Assembly (NCBI GenBank): GCA_013397935.1
Contig: VZRN01005832.1
Span: 1 to 64,000, forward strand
DNA length: 64,000 nucleotides
Origin: Dasyornis broadbenti
Taxonomy: Eukaryota > Chordata > Aves > Passeriformes > Dasyornithidae
Direction: 5' to 3'
Position numbers and translations under genes: made by a program. Position 1 is the first letter of the stretch. Every line of letters begins with the position of its first letter. Below, in pieces: positions 53,701 to 64,000 of the stretch. A model generated the notes under the pieces. It was not told the origin of the DNA. It saw only the letters and a list, made by a program, of their open reading frames with translations, and did no database searches.

Positions 53701-55184
53701 AAAAACATGGGACATATCACAACACTGTTCCTCCGAGGTCCCACAGATGAAGAAGCTATGTTTGTGTTAACTCAAGCATGGAGCAATGTGATTTTTATTT
53801 TTTTTTCCTGCTGTTGTTGTTCTGGTAGAAGCTAGGCAAGACATTTCATGTTAGAACTGTCTTTGGATTATTTGTTGTTAGTGATAGAAGAACACCTTTG
53901 TGTGTGTTTTAGCTAACATTAGTCAAAGACGGGAGGAAACTCTTTGAAGTCTTGGGAGGTAGAATCATTTTTAAAATGCAAACTTTTTGCCACTCAAGAT
54001 AATGTAGTCTTGGAACAGCAACAAAAGCTTTCCTGACTAGGAGTAGTTGTTGAACAGCTTGCTAAGTGAATTCTGGCCATTTTTTGGAGCACATTGAAAT
54101 TAGGCCAAAGGATGAAATTTTTTTTTATAAGGAATTTAGAAAAGCATCCATTTTTTAAATTTAAAATTTAAATGCCCTCTTAGTAGGAATAAACATCCCA
54201 TGATTATTTTCTGCTCAAAACCTGGCACTACCAGAACTGCCAATTTTAGCTATTTTCAGGAACTCTGAAGGTCTATATTATGCTTCTTGTTCTAGAGTGA
54301 CTTGTGCTTTTTTACAAAAGACAGTACTTTTTGAACTAGTTTGTCTGAAAAGTTCATCCCTCCTTAATCCCTTTGCTTTTCATGCTATACTCCATTTAGC
54401 TTTGTGCTTGTTTTACTGATCTTTCATGTTACTGAATCCCCAGAAGCAGAATTTGGTAATTAACTAAATATTTTAAACATAGAAATACCGCTGCTCCATT
54501 GTGTCATCTGCCTACAGCTGGCATTATGGTGGGGGAGAAAGATGTGCAGAAGCACATTCTCTAAGAAGTTGTCTGAGGCCCTGAGGCTTAGGCAAATCCT
54601 CTGGACATTGATAAGTTTGTGTGCATCCAACATTATTTAGGATGGCCAGTATTAGCTAGTGACAAGGGGAGATGAGGTCTTTTCAGAAATAAAGATAACA
54701 ATTGACAACTGATTCCTTATATTACCAGGCTGCAAAGTCAGAAGTGTAATGTCTCTCCTTTCTTTGTATTCCTGGAAAAAGGGTTGATCATAACTGGCCC
54801 TATGTCTGTAAAATTTTCTCTGAATATCAACCTCATTTTAGCAATAGAAAGGGATTTGGTTTTGAGCTTCAAAATATATTCAAACAAAATTAATCTCAAA
54901 GTAGTTCCATGTTGTAAGGCTGATTTTTAGAAATTAGGTATATTTCTATCCCTCTAATAAACAAGCTCTGCTTGCCCCAAACTGGACACCTGAAACATGA
55001 ACACATCACAGATTGTCTTGCTTTACATTAAAAACATCTTCAGAGTCCAAGGAATACTTTAGTGAACAGCTGAAGGATAAACTGTATTTATACAAATAAC
55101 ACAAAAGCAATTATATTGATATAAAAATTTAAGATGTATTTTCATTTTCAGAATTCTGTCTTGTCTACTCAAGCAAAGGTCTCA

Positions 55185-55216
55185 TTTTGCTATAAACTCG
55201 TTTTGCTATAAACTCA
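55185..55216. repeat. 16-bp tandem duplication
   Basis: Two adjacent copies of TTTTGCTATAAACTC(G/A) differ only at the last base. This is a small, fairly recent slippage or duplication event. Confidence 0.9.
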
Positions 55217-58200
55217 TTTTTAGTCATAGCTTTAAAACAGAAAGCAGGAATTTGCAGATGAAGAAAACTGTTGCTTTTATAAAAGTGGATCTCTCCTTCC
55301 TCTCAGCTCAGAGCGATTAGTCAGTTCTATTTATCTGAGCTGTCCCATCCCAGCTGATGAATGTGTTGTATTTCCTTCTGTCATTTGTCTTACATTTCTC
55401 CCACCAAGGATGATCTCTAAAAGGATGATACAAGTTCCACTACTCCTGATAGACAGCAAAGACTCTCTGCTCACTCTTTCTGTAGGTATCTGTGTGTGTT
55501 TGGAGGAAACTAAAAATCCTCATGTGGATTTAAGGTTCAAATCTGGGAGAAGTATAATCCTGGGAAAGAAGAAACATTCATCAATATTTAAGGTGGGAAA
55601 GCTCATTTCAATTTCCTGTTCTGCTGAACTTCTCCATGCACATTGGAAAGTAACTTAAAGCCGATTACACACAGCTGAAATAAAGCTGGCACTGGCCCTT
55701 TGCTTTTGCTCTTCATTCAGGAAGACTGTATGATAGCCAGAGCTTCTGAACAAGCACAGCCACTCTTCCCAATCCGTAAGTGTCACAATCAGATTGAAAG
55801 CTCTAAGAGTTGCGCTGGCCCTTACAACAGTGGGTACTGCATAAAACTGTAAGATTTTTCTTGCTTTCTTGTTATACTAACATCTAGCTTTGGAGAGTGC
55901 ATCTCAAAATAATTTCAAATCTCTGAGGAATTCGGGCTGCAATTTTGCATATGGAGGAGGAATTTTGGACACCTGAGCCTTCTCTTCTTACAGAAATATG
56001 ATTTCCATAAACATTCCACAGGGCTCCTGAAAAAAGTCACCTTCTTCCTTCTTTTTTCTCAGATTAGCAGTCATGTACCTGCATGATGAGCCAGTCTAGG
56101 GTCTGAGTAGATCACCCCTTCAACATTTTATTTCATCATTATTTACAGAAATAAAATAACATACATGATTAAAATTACGTAGAAATTATGTCTTGGATAC
56201 ATATCTCAAACACTTGAATTTATGTTTAATGAACATAAACAGAATTTTTAAAAATATAAATAAAAGTCTACAAAAATATCATATTGAAATATTTTTTATG
56301 CCTTTTTAGAGATAAAACATTTATTAAAAGCATAATTAATACCAAAAAATGCACTGCTTATCACATACAAAATTTTCTGATATATCACTTCAATTTTCAC
56401 ACATATGCATCACTTCATTGAACTGCAATGATTATTGTTTATATCCTTACAGCTCACAGTGCTGCTGGCCTAGATATAAGGGTGGGGATTATTCTGAAGC
56501 AGTACAAAGTAAATGCTGATTACCTCAATCTGCCAATTTTTTTCTGGAAATGTTATACTGCAGAATGTACCCCAGATCAGCATCATGTGTTAAGTCCTGT
56601 TTTGCATTACTCGATTATGTCCATGGCAGAAAATGATTACTACCACCTCCCTAGTGGTTGCAAATCAGAGGTATTGTTTTTGAGTAATTTATTTTGCTTG
56701 AAGGATGGTGTAACTTTGTCATATAAATGATTCTTTTAAGCACAGTTTTAAAGGAAGCATTCAATCTAGTGTTTTGCAGTCTGGATAATGACTAGCCTTG
56801 GCTTAACCTCTCCTGTGTTTCTATTACCTCTAAACTGTAAGAAGTGCTTATGAAATGTCACATACCTAGCCTGCTATTCAATTTGTGCTCACAGAGGAAG
56901 TCATTCCAATCTCACAAAAGAATTCTGAGACATCATTTATCAGGCAGTGCAGAGTTTTGAGATCCTTGGCAAGGGGGAATAACAGGATTGCAAGGTCCTT
57001 TGTTTGTTTTTAAGATTTTTTAAAATATCAAAATAGGGATTGAAATCTATTTATATATTGCAGCAAAAATAGCAAAAAAGAAATAAGACTTTTAAAGTAA
57101 AATATTTTATTTATACTTTTGCAAGTAACAATTTGTAGACCTGCTGCCTTTCTATAGACTACTTCAAGTCCTATTCAAACCAAGGGCATGACTCCCCACC
57201 TTCCAGGGTGCTTGCATCAGGACTCAGGAGAGTCTGACAAACCCAGGTGAAGTGTTGGATGCTACATATCACTTAGAACTAATTGAAATTCTATAATGAA
57301 TGGCAGCATTCAATACCACATCACAAATAATGCAGAAGGGAAGAGAGGGTTATCTGCTGACTGTGCACCTGAGGGGGCCAAGCATATCTTTTCTAACCAA
57401 CGAGAGCTAACACACTTAGCATTTGCGAGCCATGCTTGCATGTAACCCAACAAAATAATAGCCCCCCAGCAATATCACAGTTTTCTCCCCAAATGCTTTC
57501 CAGTTCTTCAGCAGCACAGGTTATATAAATGTGTGGCAGTAGCAGAAAAACCCTGCCCTCTGTTAGTAATTATATTGCCTCTGATTTTTCATGTTGCCAC
57601 TGTCGTTTGCTCCTGTACTGAGCTTCCCTGTGATTTGGGATGCCCCCTAGGGCTGTCCAACTTGTTTAAAATGGGAAAAAGGGGTTATTTTAAAATTTCA
57701 GATCTGAAGCATGACTTCACTGTATGAAGCTATGGTAAATCTCAAAGAACATCACAGGTAATAACTGTGATTAGAGCCTAAAACTCAGCACATTTTTCTT
57801 GGGAAAATCTACGAGCCCAAGCTCATTATAAATACATACCTACCCCATGTGGCCTTTAAAGAGTGACAATATGCTGTCACAGCAACAAGGAGCCACTGTG
57901 ACTTCTTCCCTTAATTAATGTGTTTTTCTACTTTTTGATGCAAATCACATATGAAAATTAGGTTGCAGTTTCAGTATTATGATTACTGGAAATGTGTTTT
58001 GAGAAGGAATGCCATGAATACCTGTGGAAAAAAAATTTCTGCTTTGATTACATAATGTGTTTCATATAAGAGTAAATAATGAAGACTTTTCATTTTCAGT
58101 GATTCTTTTCTTTCCTCCATTTTGATATTTGTGAAGTCACTTTTTCTTAGGACAAGTAATTAAAACTAGTTTTCTTTACTGTGAGGGTTGATTCTGCATC

Positions 58201-58697
58201 TAGCATCAGTTGTTAATTCCTAATATGTGAGATTTACAGGCAGATCCAAAGAAGACTTTAGATTGAGCATAGATGCCTAACTGACAATGAAGAGAGTACA
58301 TTTTCACATCTGGAAAGGGAAAGATGAGGGCCTCATACCTTAGACACAGCCAGGGTTAGATGGCTGTTGAATGATTGTTTTTCAGATTTGTTTTTGCTCC
58401 TGTGTCCATATCTTTGTCATTTTCCACAGTTTGGACTGTCATTTTACTGGGTATTCTAAAACAAAGCCATTCAGCTTATTCCCTCTCTCTTCCCAGTCTT
58501 ACTCCAAGTTAATCTCAGAGTTGGAAGGAACAAACTGTCTTGATAGCCCAAGTGTTTTTCTTCCTTCTTTTGTTTCTCATTCTCTGCTATGGAGTCATTA
58601 AACCACTAAAGGAGAAGAAAAACAAGAACACCTTCAATTGCAAGCTGCAGCAATCAGAAAGCAGGAATATCCCAAATTCTATAGGTAAATGAAGACA

Positions 58698-58790
58698 TTT
58701 TTTTCTTTTTTTTCTGCTTCTTTCTTTCTTTCTCCTTCCCCCGTTTTTCTCCTTCCCCCTTTTTCTCTTCCCCTCCCCCCCCACCCCGCC
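58698..58790 (+). repeat. Polypyrimidine (C/T) tract
   Basis: The tract has 93 bases with only four purines (58716, 58743, 58783, 58788). It starts as T-rich with TTTC repeats and grades into C-rich blocks. It is low-complexity DNA able in principle to form a triplex (H-DNA). It lies about 0.6 kb upstream of the GABRA2 CpG island, and its minus-strand translation gives a meaningless Arg/Lys/Gly-rich ORF. Confidence 0.9.
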
Positions 58791-59384
58791 CATGTCTTTA
58801 CATCCAATTTCACATGCTCATTTTGGAGCCAGTATTGATTCAGTACCAAACTTCATGAGAATAATTTCAGTTAAAACACAATAAGTGGGCCAGTGACATT
58901 AAGAGACAATAATGGAGATGGTGCTTTGGGCAGTTAAGAGATTGAAAGGAAAGGAGATAGATGAGGATTGGTTTAAAAAGAAAAAATAAAAGCTGAAATA
59001 TTATTGCCAGCGTTATTTAATTATTTCCGAGTTAACAATGCAAAATGAGGGTACACTAAATATAAACCCTTATCTTTAATTATCAAGCCTGTCCTGTTCT
59101 ACTTGTGCTGGAAAACCTGAAATCAATGGGAATGAATCCTAGCAGCGATCCAGTTACTATCAGAAGAGAACTGCATGTACGAAAGGAGGGCAACGTGCTT
59201 TAAAAGACAATACAATAGAAAGTAACGCAATTTGAGGGGGGAAAAGGGAAAAAAAACACCCGAGGTTTGTTTCCTTGTCTGCCTGCATCCTGAGCTCACT
59301 TTACATGATAGACTTTTCTTCTCTCTGCATTCCAATTAGACTGTGCCAATGGGCAAGTGGGGAAGGGAATGTTAATGAGGCAGC
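58791..59384. other. Proximal upstream region of GABRA2, no gene
   Basis: This is AT-rich sequence between the polypyrimidine tract and the CpG island. It may hold proximal regulatory DNA; I see no repeat, coding exon or definite motif. Confidence 0.5.
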
Positions 59385-60541
59385 CGGGGAGCGGGGTGGG
59401 AGCTGGGGCTGGCGGCTCCCCGCTCCAGCCGCAGTCCAGGGGAGAGCGGCGCGGCTGCCGGGGCTGTGCCCTGGCAAACACACCCTTGACCAGAGGCGAT
59501 TAGGGGGCTGAGGAGGGAGAGCCACGGAAAATGTGCTGTACCGTTCTGGGGAGCGCTTTTCGCCCCGTTGCTCGTTCGTGCACCGGCGACCCTGCCGCGC
59601 CCGCCCGCTCCGCGCGGCTGCGAGGCNNNNNNNNNNNNNNNNNNNNNNNNNNNNNNNNNNNNNNNNNNNNNNNNNNNNNNNNNNNNNNNNNNNNNNNNNN
59701 NNNNNNNNNNNNNNNNNNNNNNNNNNNNNNNNNNNNNNNNNNNNNNNNNNNNNNNNNNNNNNNNNNNNNNNNNNNNNNNNNNNNNNNNNNNNNNNNNNNN
59801 NNNNNNNNNNNNNNNNNNNNNNNNNNNNNNNNNNNNNNNNNNNNNNNNNNNNNNNNNNNNNNNNNNNNNNNNNNNNNNNNNNNNNNNNNNNNNNNNNNNN
59901 NNNNNNNNNNNNNNNNNNNNNNNNNNNNNNNNNNNNNNNNNNNNNNNNNNNNNNNNNNNNNNNNNNNNNNNNNNNNNNNNNNNNNNNNNNNNNNNNNNNN
60001 NNNNNNNNNNNNNNNNNNNNNNNNNNNNNNNNNNNNNNNNNNNNNNNNNNNNNNNNNNNNNNNNNNNNNNNNNNNNNNNNNNNNNNNNNNNNNNNNNNNN
60101 NNNNNNNNNNNNNNNNNNNNNNNNNNNNNNNNNNNNNNNNNNNNNNNNNNNNNNNNNNNNNNNNNNNNNNNNNNNNNNNNNNNNNNNNNNNNNNNNNNNN
60201 NNNNNNNNNNNNNNNNNNNNNNNNNNNNCATCCTCCCATACATACGGTTTTTATTTTTTTGTTCCTTTTCGTCTCGGGGCTTTCACATCACGGAACAGGA
60301 AAGCATCTGATGCGCCGGCTCACATGCCACTTCTGATCATACGTTGCCTCTTTGCACAGAGCAGGATCGTTGGGAAAGATGGAGATACAATAAGTTGCTA
60401 GTACTGAAAAGTGCTGCAGAAATCCAGTGGTTTCCTTTCTCCAGTGAAGTGACATATTTTTCCTCGGGTTAAGTTGAAAGCACTGCTTGCCGGAGACTGA
60501 CTGTCGCTGAGAGTGGGTTTGTGTTTTTCTTGCACCGTTAG
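59385..60541 (+). promoter_or_regulatory. GABRA2: CpG island spanning the presumed GABRA2 promoter (interrupted by gap)
   Basis: GC content and CpG density rise sharply from about 59385. Roughly 28 CpG dinucleotides lie between there and 59626, where the assembly gap starts. After the gap (60229-60541) CpG is still present but sparser, leading directly into the first coding exon. A CpG island immediately upstream of a start codon is the usual promoter signature in birds. The transcription start and any untranslated first exon are probably inside or next to the gap, so no TSS, TATA box or donor site can be assigned. Confidence 0.7.
59627..60228. other. Assembly gap (602 N)
   Basis: This run of 602 unknown bases sits inside the GC-rich promoter of GABRA2. 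High-GC promoter DNA is commonly lost in short-read assemblies. Long open frames that cross it are artefacts of translating N. Confidence 1.
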
Positions 60542-60559
60542 GTTTTGCAAAGAGCAGCG

Positions 60560-60630
60560 ATGAAGAGGAAGCTGGCACTCTCCGAGATGCAGTTGGTTCT
60601 TCTCGTTTTATTGGTGTGGCTACCGACAAG
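60560..60630 (+). CDS. GABRA2: GABRA2 first coding exon (GABA-A receptor alpha-2 subunit, signal peptide)
   Basis: This exon starts the alpha-2 subunit of the pentameric GABA-gated chloride channel of neuronal membranes. The ATG at 60560 is in a good context (G at -3, A at +4). It opens 23 codons plus two bases, encoding a basic start (MKRK) followed by a hydrophobic stretch (residues 11-21, QLVLLVLLVWL) typical of a signal peptide. It ends ACAAG|GTGAGA, a consensus splice donor at 60631. The split AG base pair joins the A at 63181 to make an Arg codon, so the phases agree. The pattern MK.KL....MQ..L...LVW matches the N-terminus of vertebrate alpha-2 as I know it, with residue numbering preserved into the next exon. 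A strong acceptor (pyrimidine-rich, ending TTAG at 60541) suggests the exon begins near 60542 with about 18 bases of 5'UTR, the rest of the leader being upstream or in the gap. The main uncertainty is the true 5' end of the exon. Confidence 0.9.
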
Positions 60631-61512
60631 GTGAGAGGATATTCAGTTTTGTTGTTCGGTGCAAACATGTATGTTACAATCTGCTAAGGGTAAGCTTGTG
60701 TGAGGGGTTATAAAAGTATAGTATGTGGCAACGTAATAAAAAAGATCTTTCCTAGCTGTTTGAATGCAGTATTACATAGTTTCTAGAGCAAATGCAGTTG
60801 AATGTAGTTTAGGGACCATAAAAGCCTGATCTCTTGTCCTTAAACGGTTTGTGAATTGATGCTTCATTTCACCATTAAAATAACAATTTCTTTAAATGCC
60901 TTATGGGATCTTAAAGATTTATTGGAGTAACTGTATCACTGAGATTCTGTACCATACAAAATGGAGAAAGAGATTATTATGAAGTCACTCTGCAAATCAC
61001 AGTCTCTAAAATAATGCTCACATATTTAGTAATATGGACATGCCTTTTTTTTTTTCTTGATTTTTTTTTTTGGTCAAACATAATAGAATTCAAAATGATA
61101 CTTAAGCTTTAAACCTCTAGGTGGAGATAGCATACAACTTCACAATCACATATAATAAAACAATAGCATCATTTATTAATCAACTTTTCTTATGTTGTTT
61201 AAAGTTCTCCATTTCTTAAGTGACAGCATAAGAGGAAGTAATTTTTATCACATTATAGTTTTGTGTTGCTCACAGTCCCTAAACGTGTAATTAATTGTAG
61301 TTCGTAACTTTGATTTACTTGCTTTAGTTCTGGCTGCAGTAGATCTTGTCCTAATATGGTAAGGATTGTATGGTAAATAATGCAACTTTCCTATGATTTA
61401 ACAAGTCTGCAATTATTTTTGTTTGTTACACAGCAAACAAAATATTTCCTGAAACTATGTTTTCTATTTCACTTTATACCTAACTATGGTGCAGTATCAG
61501 TTGAGTCACAGT

Positions 61513-61621
61513 GGGCCAGATCCTGCAAACCCTACTCAAGTGAGTAATCTTACTGACGTCAAAGGGACTACATGCATTATTAAGGACTTTATGCCTGAGT
61601 AAAGTTTGCAGGATTCGACCC
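61513..61621. mobile_element. Palindromic MITE (ancient non-autonomous DNA transposon)
   Basis: The left end (GGGCCAGATCCTGCAAACCC, then TACTCAAGTGAG) is an imperfect inverted repeat of the right end, whose reverse complement reads GGGTCGAATCCTGCAAACTT, then TACTCAGG. The centre contains TGACGTCAAAGGGACTAC. The arrangement matches a MITE type that I recall as common in turtle and crocodilian genomes, with older copies in birds; I cannot name the family with certainty. No clean target-site duplication is visible, in keeping with age. It lies within the first coding intron of GABRA2. Confidence 0.75.
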
Positions 61622-61716
61622 TAATTTGATATAATTTTATTGATCTTTTTTTTTTAATAGAATCTTGAGTTAAAAAACTGTTGAATCGCAAAAAGAAGCT
61701 TAAAAATGGCAGAGAT

Positions 61717-61752
61717 GTACACTGAGTACACTGAGTACCATGAGTACAATGA
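61717..61752. repeat. 9-bp tandem repeat, four copies
   Basis: Four consecutive units of GTACACTGA are present: the first two are identical, the third reads GTACCATGA and the fourth GTACAATGA. It is a short tandem repeat in the GABRA2 intron with no indication of function. Confidence 0.9.
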
Positions 61753-63180
61753 TACATTTTACAAACAAAAAATGAATAATCCAGTAATTACAATTAAAAA
61801 AACCCTGACAGATGAGTGAAATCACACATGACATTTTGATGTGTTCTTCATAAGTTATCTGATTTGGGTCAGTTCTGTGGTTTTTATGATGGAAAGCACA
61901 GACTGCAATGATTTACATTTAAATACTTCCTTCATGCTCTTGAACTGGGGACCAACATAAAGCCTTGTCTTTAATCATTTTATAGCTTGTTTTAGAGAAA
62001 ATATTACTCAACACTACTTTTGGTTTGGAGAAGGAGGAAAACATGCTTGCTATTACGGCATTCAGAATGCCTTCATTTCAAGATCATTAATACTCAAACA
62101 TTTAAGGTTAAAAATTTAGGTGGCTGAAAAAGGTATAAATGGTAATGTGTGTAGCATATGATGCTTTACTTCCTTGATACCAATATGCTGGTATTAAGTA
62201 GATAAGACTCATGTACTTCACCTGAATAGAGCTTAAAATTGTTGGCACAGGAACATTTGCATGTGTAAGGCTTTCTACATGTGAGGGTTTCCCTGTCACA
62301 AACCCTTTTGTTTTGGGTGCCCAGGTCCCGGAGGACTGTGGAGCACCACAGCTGCCTGGGCAGCAGGTTCATATTCCAGCCTCTAGCGTGTTCCACAGAG
62401 ATTTGATCCATAAAGGCTATAATGTCTCTTTCTTTATTGGGGAAGTTTGAAACAATTGGTGATCTATAGATTCTTCTTGACACTTCATTTATGATTCCTT
62501 TTTCTATCCAACTTTTATAAGGTTTGTCTGCATCTAGTGGAATATCAGATAGTGCTTTTTATGACACAACAGCATTTTAGAAAGATGAAGGCTGTCCACA
62601 GCTATCCTGCAGCTTGCTAGTCAGCACTGTTGTTCCCTCCCACCAACTGCTGGCGTCAGAGGACTCCCTGAGCATGATCGCTGGAGTTTTCCCTCATGTT
62701 AGTTCTTCTGGTCATGTACATTACATGACCATTGGGTGGAAGCAAATCCACAGGATTTATCCAGAGATAGAGTATACCTAGGTGAGGACAGATAAGACAG
62801 AGCTGGAAGGAGATGGGTCTGTGCATGGGATCCCAGGCTATCGGTCTGGGAGTGACATGCCACCAAGGCCTGGGAAGCTCTTTTAGGGTTTTGCACCAGC
62901 ACAGCCAAATGTGTTAGTGGAGCTTGAAGTAGCACTCACAGTAATGCATTGATGACTAGAGGCAGAGGCTACTGGAAAATGACTCCCTGACTATTTTAAA
63001 TAGTATGTTGTTGACTCTTATATGTTTGAATTTGTTATATATAAATTGTGTATTCGTATACTGTTAAATACACCCTTCTTGTTAGAATGCAGCAAGTTAA
63101 AAGCCAGCCTGGAAAAAATGCATGTTACGTGTATGTTAAAACATACTTAGCACCTTCTAAAATGTAAAATATCCATTTAG

Positions 63181-63296
63181 ATCAGTGCTGGCTGACTCCC
63201 TGGAAGATGAAGCTAAGAATAACATCACCATCTTTACAAGAATTCTAGACAGACTTCTGGATGGTTATGATAATCGCCTCAGACCTGGATTAGGAG
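63181..63296 (+). CDS. GABRA2: GABRA2 second coding exon (start of mature alpha-2 subunit)
   Basis: The exon is preceded by an acceptor (ATCCATTTAG) and followed by donor GTAATA at 63297. It completes codon 24 (Arg) and encodes residues 25-62, ending one base into the next codon; that base is G, compatible with the Asp expected next in alpha-2. The translation contains DEAKNNITIF followed by TRILDRLLDGYDNRLRPGLG, the conserved opening of the extracellular ligand-binding domain of GABA-A alpha subunits. The acidic DEAKNNITIF form fits alpha-2 better than alpha-1, which reads DELKDNTTVF. A predicted N-glycosylation sequon (Asn38-Ile-Thr40) is intact. Signal cleavage probably falls near residue 28, by analogy with mammals. 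The downstream exons encoding the rest of the extracellular domain, the Cys loop and the four membrane helices are not in this window, so the gene is partial here only because the window ends. Confidence 0.95.
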
Positions 63297-64000
63297 GTAA
63301 TAAAACCAATTAAAGATTGATTTTAAAAAAATCAATTTTAATGTTCAGATTTTATGCAGTGATATTCTTCCTTCGGGTTTTTTTTCCCCTAACAACTGGC
63401 ATGTATCTTGATAAATTATTTATAACTACATTCACCCAGATGAATCATTTGAAGTTTGAGGAAGATAACATCTATGAATGGAAAGAAGGCACTTTCACAC
63501 ATTTATCTTAAGCAAAAAGAAAAAAAAAGTGGGGATTTAACATAGTAAAACAGAATGTGAACAAAAATAACATCTAAAGCTGTTATTCCAGTCAGGGAAT
63601 TTTGGTTGAACAAGGAATGCAGGCTTAATTCCCTGCAATGCGATGGGTGTATGTTTGCAGAAATCTTCACAAGTGTTTTGTGTGATGTGTGTAAATTCCA
63701 TATTTTAGATTCATTCCTTGGCCCAGTAAATTCAGTGAAAATGCTGTCTTTTGGCTTCTTTGGAATTAGGGTTTCACTGGTAATATACATTTTTGTTTCT
63801 GGGCACCTTGCACTTATTTGGGCATTTGGAAAAAAAATACAGAAAAAGAGAATGTTGGAGGACAGAGGTCACTGCACTCTTGTGCCATGTCTGTCAGTTA
63901 TTTTTCAAAATGTCAGTTCACATTTTGATTTTAAAGCTGTATGCCAGCTTATGTCAGTATATGTTATGTAGGCAAGAAATGTAAATAATTTGTATGGTGT
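63297..64000 (+). other. GABRA2: GABRA2 next intron, 5' part
   Basis: The segment starts with GTAATA and runs to the end of the window. It is AT-rich with no acceptor-plus-coding segment resembling the next alpha-2 exon, and no repeat was recognised. The open frames at 63606-63971 and 63503-63790 are judged to be chance. Confidence 0.75.

Larger units (their letters stand above)
39610..58697. other. Long intergenic stretch upstream of GABRA2
   Basis: About 19 kb of AT-rich DNA without a recognisable dispersed repeat or coding exon. ORFs of 112 (41426-41764), 133 (42077-42478) and 123 codons (48637-49008) lack splice context and known motifs. It includes a TATATC microsatellite (about 47670-47718), T runs (46684-46700, 51770-51783), a 20-bp palindrome (50664-50683), and a 16-bp tandem duplication (55185-55216). 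The shortage of repeats could reflect old diverged DNA or regulatory content. Confidence 0.5.
60631..63180 (+). other. GABRA2: GABRA2 intron between the two coding exons
   Basis: This 2,550-base intron has GT and AG ends and phase 2 (two bases of the codon before the intron). It is AT-rich and non-coding. It carries a palindromic MITE (61513-61621) and a short 9-bp tandem repeat (61717-61752). The small ORFs within it show no recognisable protein. The 704 bases after 63296 are the beginning of the next intron and show nothing beyond AT-rich intronic sequence. Confidence 0.9.

Noticed and set aside
1..59000. Exons of neighbouring cluster genes (GABRA4, GABRG1, GABRB1) or COX7B2
   Set aside because: None of the conserved receptor motifs of these families was seen in any frame of the region; the neighbours must lie outside the window.
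59301..60401. Long ORFs of 247-312 codons on both strands
   Set aside because: They exist only because the 602 Ns are translated without stops; the real bases on each side show no continuous coding frame.
1..64000. CRISPR arrays, operons, prophages or bacterial mobile elements
   Set aside because: The sequence is clearly vertebrate nuclear DNA, with spliced exons, CR1 and CpG islands; no regularly spaced repeats occur.

Overview
The window looks like vertebrate, most probably avian, chromosomal DNA. It is AT-rich and intron/intergenic in style, with no dense ORFs and no operons. Its recognisable dispersed repeats are CR1-type LINE fragments (five, on both strands), one LTR-like element and a palindromic MITE of a type common in reptile-lineage genomes. 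There are no SINE families, and one 602-base run of N lies in a GC-rich promoter, which is a typical assembly gap. The species cannot be fixed from this sequence alone.

The only protein-coding gene I can name is at the right-hand end on the + strand: the 5' part of GABRA2, the alpha-2 subunit of the GABA-A receptor. Two coding exons are visible (60560-60630 and 63181-63296). They are joined by an intron of about 2.55 kb with canonical GT/AG ends and matching phase, and they encode the signal peptide and the first mature residues (62 codons plus one base). The rest of the gene lies beyond the window. A CpG island (about 59385 to 60540, interrupted by the gap) covers its presumed promoter and first untranslated exon. 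A 93-base polypyrimidine tract lies about 0.6 kb upstream of the island.

The remaining 58 kb is upstream intergenic sequence. It has no convincing protein-coding exon, and the short ORFs there look like chance or repeat-derived frames. It contains CR1 fragments at about 2.4-3.1, 14.1-14.6, 22.1-23.5, 37.8-38.2 and 39.4-39.6 kb, an LTR-like element at 11.9-12.4 kb, several microsatellites and low-complexity tracts (including 129 bases made only of A and C at 4.1 kb), and an isolated CpG island at 5.8-6.2 kb. In mammals the alpha-2 gene sits in a cluster with GABRG1, GABRA4 and GABRB1 and has long flanking intergenic DNA, so a gene-poor upstream region is expected. The orphan CpG island and two possible transcript 3' ends (near 30.2 and 33.0 kb) are the best hints of unannotated transcription.

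I see no clearly novel biological system. The second-look items are mostly structural: the orphan CpG island, the A/C tract, perfect hairpins and palindromes, the palindromic MITE inside the first coding intron, and the two possible 3' ends.
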